The notes under the pieces were generated by a model that ran no database searches, was not told the DNA's origin, and saw nothing but the letters and a program-made list of their open reading frames with translations. 64,000 bases of DNA from the NCBI RefSeq assembly GCF_009184865.1, contig NZ_CP045096.1:3596001-3660000 (forward strand), given 5' to 3'. Numbering within the stretch: the stretch's first letter is position 1; each line of letters opens with the position of its first letter. Of the stretch, positions 58,961 to 64,000 are shown one piece after another. The DNA comes from Streptomyces phaeolivaceus (GTDB lineage: Bacteria; Actinomycetota; Actinomycetes; Streptomycetales; Streptomycetaceae). The translations under genes were made by a program, and so were the position numbers.

Positions 58961-60976
58961 ATGACGTCGACGCCGACGGGCGCCCGGCATAACTTCGACC
59001 CGTCCGAGACGACCCGGCTCAAGGTGCCGTCGCACCGGACCGGAGCCTTCCGCAGGCTCAAGAAGACACTTCCCAGATACGACTACGAGCACTACAGCCG
59101 GCTCGCCGGACCACTGACCCAGCCCGATCCGACCAAGCCCTACACGGTGCAGTACCGCTCGCTGATCTCCCAGGAACCGCACCGGCTGCGGGTCGCCCTG
59201 ATGCTGGCGGCGGCACCGCTGCTCTCCCTGGTCCTGCTGGCCTGGCTGCTGCAGCAGGAGCACTGGACCAAGCGCGACTACGTCGAGTACGAGTTCCTGC
59301 CCACCCTCGACATGGTCATGCTGGTCTCGATCGGCCTGATCGAGTTCTTCCGCTGTATGAACGTCCTGTCGAACGCGCACGCCACCCTGGTCGCCCGCGA
59401 CCCGATCCCGGTGGTGCCCGAGACCGGCACCAGAGTCGCCTTCCTCACCTCCTTCGTGCCCGGCAAGGAGCCGCTGGAGATGGTGACGAAGACCCTGGAG
59501 GCGGCCGTCAAGCTGCGCCACCGGGGCCTTCTGCACGTGTGGCTCCTCGACGAGGGGGACGACGCGGACGTGAAGGCGGTCTGCGCGCGCCTGGGCGTGC
59601 ACCACTTCTCCCGCAAGGGGATCGCGAAGTGGAACCAGCCCAAGGGCCCGCACCGCGCCAAGACCAAGCACGGCAACTACAACGCCTGGCTGGACGCCCA
59701 CGGAGACGACTACGACTTCTTCGCCTCGGTCGACACCGACCACATCCCACTGCCCAACTACCTGGAGCGGATGCTCGGTTTCTTCCGGGACCCGAACATC
59801 GGCTTCGTCATCGGCCCCCAGGTGTACGGCAATTACGACAACTTCGTCACCAAGGCCGCCGAGTCCCAGCAGTTCCTGTTCCACGCGCTGATCCAGCGCG
59901 CCGGAAACAAGTACGGCGCCCCCATGTTCGTCGGCACCTCCAACGCCGTACGGATCAGGGCGCTCAAGCAGATCGGCGGCCTGTACGACTCGATCACCGA
60001 GGACATGGCCACCGGCTTCGAGATCCACCGCCACAAGAACCCGGCGACGGGGAAGAAGTGGCGCTCGGTGTACACCCCGGACGTCCTCGCGGTGGGTGAG
60101 GGGCCCAGCGCCTGGACGGACTTCTTCACCCAGCAGATGCGCTGGTCGCGCGGGACGTACGAGACGATCCTCAAGCAGTACTGGAAGGGCTGGTACTCGC
60201 TGCCGCCGAGCAAGCTCTTCAACTACACGATGATGATCATCTTCTACCCGATGTCGGCCCTCAACTGGATTCTGGCGGCGCTGAGTTGCGCCCTGTTCCT
60301 GGGCCTGGGCGCCTCGGGTGTGAACATCGACCCGACCGTGTGGCTGATGCTCTACGGCAACGCCTCGGCGCTCCAGATAGGCCTGTACGTCTGGAACCGC
60401 CGGCACAACGTCTCCCCGCACGAGCCGGAGGGTTCCGGCGGGGTGGCCGGCATGGTGATGTCCGCGCTGTCCGCGCCGCTCTACGCGAAGGCGCTGATCG
60501 ACTCGGCGCTGCGCCGCAAGAGCAAGTTCGTGGTGACACCCAAGGGGGACTCGGCGAGCCCCGACCGGTGGTTCGGCACCTTCCGGTACCACTGGTACTT
60601 CATCGTCATCTTCGGTGCCTCGATCGCCGCCGGGTTCGTCTTCGGCAACTCGCACCCCGCGATGATCATCTGGGCCACCTTCGCCATGATGATCACCGCC
60701 CTCCCCATCTTCGCCTGGCGCTACATGCTGCGGCAGGACAAGAAGAAGGCCGCCGCAGCAGCCGCGCTGCAAGGGTCCATGGTGGCGCCGCCCGAGGCGG
60801 CTCCCGCGCCACACGCGCCGCCGCTCGCACCGCACGCCCCACCCGCACCTCACGCTCCCCAGCACAAGCCGAGCTGGGCGGCGTCCGGGTCGGCCGGCGG
60901 GGGTAGCGACCAGACCATGCAGATCGCCCTGGGCGGACTCGGGGGACGGGGCGGAGTGGGGGGACGTAAGGAATGA
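58961..60976 (+). CDS. cslA: CslA cellulose-synthase-like glycosyltransferase
   Basis: This 671-residue membrane GT2 enzyme has transmembrane segments at about 80-97 and 117-133 before the catalytic domain and several after it. Active-site motifs: LDEGDD (Asp197), DTD (258-260), TED (346-348) and QQMRW (391-395). It makes a beta-glycan, cellulose-like or related to GlcNAc polymers, at hyphal tips and is needed for aerial growth and pellet formation in Streptomyces. A His/Pro/Ala-rich tail follows. It overlaps glxA by 4 bp (60973-60976). GGGGGGATG lies upstream of the ATG. Confidence 0.95.
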   Translation: MTSTPTGARHNFDPSETTRLKVPSHRTGAFRRLKKTLPRYDYEHYSRLAGPLTQPDPTKPYTVQYRSLISQEPHRLRVALMLAAAPLLSLVLLAWLLQQEHWTKRDYVEYEFLPTLDMVMLVSIGLIEFFRCMNVLSNAHATLVARDPIPVVPETGTRVAFLTSFVPGKEPLEMVTKTLEAAVKLRHRGLLHVWLLDEGDDADVKAVCARLGVHHFSRKGIAKWNQPKGPHRAKTKHGNYNAWLDAHGDDYDFFASVDTDHIPLPNYLERMLGFFRDPNIGFVIGPQVYGNYDNFVTKAAESQQFLFHALIQRAGNKYGAPMFVGTSNAVRIRALKQIGGLYDSITEDMATGFEIHRHKNPATGKKWRSVYTPDVLAVGEGPSAWTDFFTQQMRWSRGTYETILKQYWKGWYSLPPSKLFNYTMMIIFYPMSALNWILAALSCALFLGLGASGVNIDPTVWLMLYGNASALQIGLYVWNRRHNVSPHEPEGSGGVAGMVMSALSAPLYAKALIDSALRRKSKFVVTPKGDSASPDRWFGTFRYHWYFIVIFGASIAAGFVFGNSHPAMIIWATFAMMITALPIFAWRYMLRQDKKKAAAAAALQGSMVAPPEAAPAPHAPPLAPHAPPAPHAPQHKPSWAASGSAGGGSDQTMQIALGGLGGRGGVGGRKE

Positions 60977-62910
60977 AGGACCGTGCAGGCCGCCGCCGCG
61001 CCCGTCGCCTCGCGATCGGCGCGGCGGTGGTCCTCGCGCTCGCCGGGATGAACGGGCCGTGGGTGTACCGCTTCAGCACCGAGAAGTACCACGACTACAA
61101 GATCAACAGACCCGAGTACAAGGCGGACAACGGGCACTGGCAGGTCGTGGAGTTCCCGGAGGAGTACCGGCAGAACACGATCCACGCGGCGCTGCTGCAC
61201 ACCGGCAAGATCCTGCTGATCGCGGGTTCGGGGAACGACGCCGACAACTTCGACAGGAAGAAGTTCGACACCCGTGTCTGGGACCCGGTCAAGCAGACGA
61301 TCAAGCGGGTACCGACGCCGGCCGACCTGTTCTGCACCGGGCACACCCAGCTCTCCAACGGCAATCTGCTGATCGCGGGCGGCACCAAGCGCTACGAGAA
61401 ACTGAAGGGCGATGTCACCAAGGCCGGCGGCCTGATGATCATCCACAACGAGAACCCCGACAAGGGGATGAGGCTCAAGGCGGGGACCAGGTTCGTCGGC
61501 AAGGCGAACGGCAAGACGTTCGTCCTCAAGGACACCGTCGAGCTCAAGAAGGCCGTCAAGACCTTCGACCCGGACACCGGGAAGTTCACCGGCAACGAGC
61601 CGGGCATCGCGCGCGCCTATGTCGAGGCCGAGCGGCGCGGCAAGAAGTACGAGACGGGCACGGAGGACAACTACAAGGTCACGGGTCTGACGGGCGAGGA
61701 CGCGCGGAACACGTACGGCATCGCGCAGAAGCTCGCCCTCGACAAGAAGGACTTCCAGGGGATCAAGGACGCCTACGAGTTCGACCCGGTCGCCGAGAGG
61801 TACATCAAGGTCGACCCGATGAACGAGGCCCGCTGGTACCCGACGCTGACGACCCTGTCGGACGGTACGGTGCTCAGTCTCTCCGGGCTGGACGAGATCG
61901 GGCAGTTGGTCCCCGGCAAGAACGAGATCTACGACCCCGGGACGAAGAAGTGGACGTACACGAAGGAGGAGCAGCAGTTCCCGACGTACCCGGCGATCTC
62001 CCTGATGCAGAACGGCAAGCTGTTCTATTCGGGCGCGAACGCGGGGTACGGGCCGGACGACATCGGGCGTGACCCCGGGATCTGGGACCTGAAGTCCAAC
62101 AAGTTCACCAAGGTCCCCGGGATGAGCGACAGCAAGCTGCTGGAGACCGCCGGGACCGTGCTGCTGCCTCCGGCGCAGGACGAGAAGTACCTGGTGATCG
62201 GCGGGGGCGGGGTCGGGGAGTCGGAGCGGTCCAGCAAGAGGACCCGGCTGATCGATCTGCTGGCCGACGAGCCCAGGTTCGTGGACGGGCCGGAGATGGC
62301 CAAGGGCACGCGCTATCCGCAGGCCTCGATCCTGCCCGACGACACGGTCCTCATCGCCGGCGGCTCGGAGGACTATCGGGGGCGCGGCGACTCCAACATC
62401 CTGGAGGCGCGGCTCTACGACGCGAGGACGGGTGAACTGCGGCGGGTGGCCGACCCGTTGGTGGGCCGCAACTACCACTCCGGGTCGATCCTGCTGCCGG
62501 ACGGGCGGGTCGTGTTCTTCGGGTCGGACTCCCTGTACGCCGACAAGGCCAACACCAAGCCGGGGGAGTTCGAGCAGCGGATCGAGATCTATACGCCGCC
62601 GTATCTCTTCCAGGACGCGCGGCCGACGCTGACGGGTGGGCCGAAGACGGTGGCGCGCGGCGGGAAGGCGGTGTTCGGGACGCGGCACGGGTCGTCGATC
62701 AAGTCGGCGCGGTTGATCCGGCCGAGTGCGTCCACGCATGTGACCGATGTGGACCAGAAGTCGATCGCGGTGGACTTCGAGGTGACGGGGGATCGGATCA
62801 GTGTGACCGTGCCGAAGAATCGGAATCTGGTGCAGTCGGGGTGGTACATGCTGTTCGTGACGGACGACGCGGGGACTCCGAGTGTCGCGCGGTGGGTGAA
62901 AGTGCCGTAG
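60973..62910 (+). CDS. glxA: GlxA galactose-oxidase-like copper radical oxidase
   Basis: This 645-residue protein has an N-terminal signal anchor (about 10-30) and Kelch-like beta-propeller repeats. Cofactor residues are in place: Cys121 (FCTGH) for the Cys-Tyr crosslink with Tyr289 (RWYPT), Trp288 stacking on it, and copper ligands Tyr501, His502 (RNYHSGS) and His589 (STHVTD). It acts outside the membrane to oxidise or modify the glycan made by CslA. Translationally coupled to cslA. A 22-bp hairpin follows the stop. Confidence 0.95.
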   Translation: MKDRAGRRRARRLAIGAAVVLALAGMNGPWVYRFSTEKYHDYKINRPEYKADNGHWQVVEFPEEYRQNTIHAALLHTGKILLIAGSGNDADNFDRKKFDTRVWDPVKQTIKRVPTPADLFCTGHTQLSNGNLLIAGGTKRYEKLKGDVTKAGGLMIIHNENPDKGMRLKAGTRFVGKANGKTFVLKDTVELKKAVKTFDPDTGKFTGNEPGIARAYVEAERRGKKYETGTEDNYKVTGLTGEDARNTYGIAQKLALDKKDFQGIKDAYEFDPVAERYIKVDPMNEARWYPTLTTLSDGTVLSLSGLDEIGQLVPGKNEIYDPGTKKWTYTKEEQQFPTYPAISLMQNGKLFYSGANAGYGPDDIGRDPGIWDLKSNKFTKVPGMSDSKLLETAGTVLLPPAQDEKYLVIGGGGVGESERSSKRTRLIDLLADEPRFVDGPEMAKGTRYPQASILPDDTVLIAGGSEDYRGRGDSNILEARLYDARTGELRRVADPLVGRNYHSGSILLPDGRVVFFGSDSLYADKANTKPGEFEQRIEIYTPPYLFQDARPTLTGGPKTVARGGKAVFGTRHGSSIKSARLIRPSASTHVTDVDQKSIAVDFEVTGDRISVTVPKNRNLVQSGWYMLFVTDDAGTPSVARWVKVP

Positions 62911-62959
62911 CGCTGCGCTGGCCTGCGCCGTTCCAAGCTCGGGCCCGGTGGGGGCTTCT

Positions 62960-63008
62960 CGCGCAGTTCCCCGCGCCCCTGAAACGCAGGGGCGCGGGGA
63001 ACTGCGCG
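62960..63008. terminator. Bidirectional terminator between glxA and the GH6 gene
   Basis: The perfect 22-bp arms (62960-62981 and 62987-63008, left arm starting CGCGCAGTTCCCCGCG) have a 5-base loop AAACG. It lies between convergent genes. The same family of GC-rich terminator is at 36739 and, halved, beside the IS at 44985. Confidence 0.9.
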
Positions 63009-63027
63009 ACCAGCCCCCACCGGACCG

Positions 63028-64000
63028 TCAGTCGGACGCCTCGGCCAGGTCCAGCGCGTACTCCGGCCACCACTCCCCCGCCTTGGGCCCCCCCTTGCAC
63101 TCCCCGTCGGACTCGCCGGGCCGCTTCACCCACAGATACGCGTCCACCAGCTCGTCCTCCGTCTTGGTCGTCGGAGACTCCCCCAGCGCCCGCCCCGGCG
63201 GATTGCACCAGCGTTCGTCCTCGTCGCCCTCGGTCCAAGGCCCGTTGCCGTTGCGGCTGGTGTCGATGACGAACGGCTTGTCGCCGATCTTCGCGGAGAG
63301 TTGCCTGCCGTAGTCGATGGAGTCGTCGGTGGTGTAGAAGTTCGAGACGTTGACGGCGAAACCGTCGGCCTCTTCCACGCCGGCCCACTTGAGGGGTTCG
63401 TAGATCTCCTCGGGGTCGCCCCAGCCCGCGTTGCCCGCGTCCAGGTACACCTTCGTGTTCTTCAGCCCGCCGAGCCGCTCGATCGCGCCCTTGAGCAGGT
63501 CGTACCGCTCCTCGTGGAACTCCTCCGGCGTGCAGCCGTCCACCACGTGCAGCACCGCGTCGGGTTCCAGGACGACCGTGGCGGACCGGTCCCCGATGCC
63601 CTCGGCCACGCCGTCGATCCACGCCCGGTACGCGTCGCCGTCGGCCGCGCCGCCACCGGAGTACTGGCCGCAGTCGCGGTGCGGGATGTTGTAGAGGACG
63701 AGGACGGCGTCCCGTTCGGCCTTCTCCGCGGCCTCGGTGAAGCCCTTCGCCTCCTGCTCCGGGTTCTCCGGGCCGATCCACTCGCCGGTCGGCTGCTCGG
63801 CGATCCTGCGGATCAGTTCGGCGTCCTCGTCCTTGCCCGCCTTCTCGTAGGCGGCGACCTGCGCCGCCGCGTTCCCCTCCGGATTGACCCAGAACGGGTC
63901 CGTGCCGCTCGGCTGTTGGGTGATGCCGGAACCGGAGGACCGGTCCTCCTCGCCGTCACCGCCGTCTCCCCCGGAACAGCCGGCGAGCAGTAACGCCGCC
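63028..64000 (-). CDS. cslZ: GH6 cellulase lipoprotein (CslZ-like), 5' end cut by the window
   Basis: About 324 residues are visible, ending at 63028; only the first ~15 residues lie beyond the window. At the edge AALLLAGCSGG is a lipobox, so the protein is lipid-anchored outside the membrane. GH6 motifs follow: YNIPHRDCGQYSGG with the catalytic Asp, VLEPDAVLHV with the second Asp, and VIDTSRNGNGPW near the C-terminus. It would trim beta-1,4-glucan. Convergent to cslA-glxA, it corresponds to the endoglucanase CslZ, probably needed to release or shape the polymer. Confidence 0.88.
   Translation of the reverse strand, partial: AALLLAGCSGGDGGDGEEDRSSGSGITQQPSGTDPFWVNPEGNAAAQVAAYEKAGKDEDAELIRRIAEQPTGEWIGPENPEQEAKGFTEAAEKAERDAVLVLYNIPHRDCGQYSGGGAADGDAYRAWIDGVAEGIGDRSATVVLEPDAVLHVVDGCTPEEFHEERYDLLKGAIERLGGLKNTKVYLDAGNAGWGDPEEIYEPLKWAGVEEADGFAVNVSNFYTTDDSIDYGRQLSAKIGDKPFVIDTSRNGNGPWTEGDEDERWCNPPGRALGESPTTKTEDELVDAYLWVKRPGESDGECKGGPKAGEWWPEYALDLAEASD

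Overview
The window is high-GC actinobacterial DNA that reads as a Streptomyces chromosome. It carries a CebR-type operator at a GH1 beta-glucosidase, a WhiJ-like XRE/DUF397/ATPase regulatory set, a PAS-GGDEF-EAL protein of the CdgA type, and a cslA-glxA-GH6 block. Protein similarities and gene order resemble the core region between bglC and cslZ of the S. coelicolor chromosome (from memory, not searched), with several insertions. Most genes use ATG or GTG starts with GGAGG-like ribosome sites, and many operon members overlap by 4 bp.

Layout. (1) 1-1970: end of a cellobiose-type ABC permease and bglC. (2) 1980-5544: GNAT and Nudix enzymes, a vapBC locus whose toxin has an internal deletion, and a divergent ATPase / XRE-DUF5753 / DUF397 set with a palindromic operator. 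(3) 5519-10745: a 1393-residue trypsin-STAND NTPase-repeat protein with a trypco2-like partner and an apparently intact vapBC, all on the minus strand, forming a small conflict island. (4) 10832-17660: a galactoside operon (GH42, GH36, two permeases, binding protein) with operator-like repeats upstream. (5) 17733-25000: a two-component system, secreted and hypothetical proteins, a spermidine-synthase-like protein, an XRE-repeat regulator with an internal Tat-like motif, a broken LUD gene and a histidine phosphatase. (6) 25125-30865: a PAP2 phosphatase and a translationally coupled cassette of Cas4/AddB-like nuclease, unknown 537-residue protein and SF1 helicase. (7) 31067-36594: a primase-polymerase-like protein overlapping tRNA-Lys, a secreted M6 protease, a c-di-GMP enzyme and a flavin oxidoreductase. 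(8) 36793-49889: a catabolic cluster of unknown substrate (two maleate-isomerase-family proteins, D-2-hydroxyacid dehydrogenase, amidase, DUF3830, EhuBCDA-type transporter, IclR regulator), interrupted by a mobile element. (9) 50012-56275: second tRNA-Lys, a NarL-type two-component system, an acyl-CoA synthetase, a DUF3592 protein, an AA10 LPMO with a DasR-like site, and an SPFH protein. (10) 56535-64000: a cell-wall hydrolase, the third tRNA-Lys and the cslA-glxA/GH6 glycan locus.

The most striking structure is at 40918-44977. A 1.5-kb IS4-type element, with terminal inverted repeats and a 7-bp target duplication, is itself interrupted by a 2545-bp group II intron. The intron sits inside the transposase YREK catalytic motif. 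Joining the two exon edges restores the motif and reading frame exactly, so a spliced intron would leave a functional transposase. The strongest candidates for uncharacterised systems are the nuclease/unknown/helicase cassette (26095-30322), the trypsin-STAND/trypco2 pair (5519-9995) and the Ehu-linked catabolic cluster.

The two sugar ABC systems show no ATPase gene here, so they presumably rely on a shared MsiK-type ATPase elsewhere. All statements come from reading the sequence; no database search was run.
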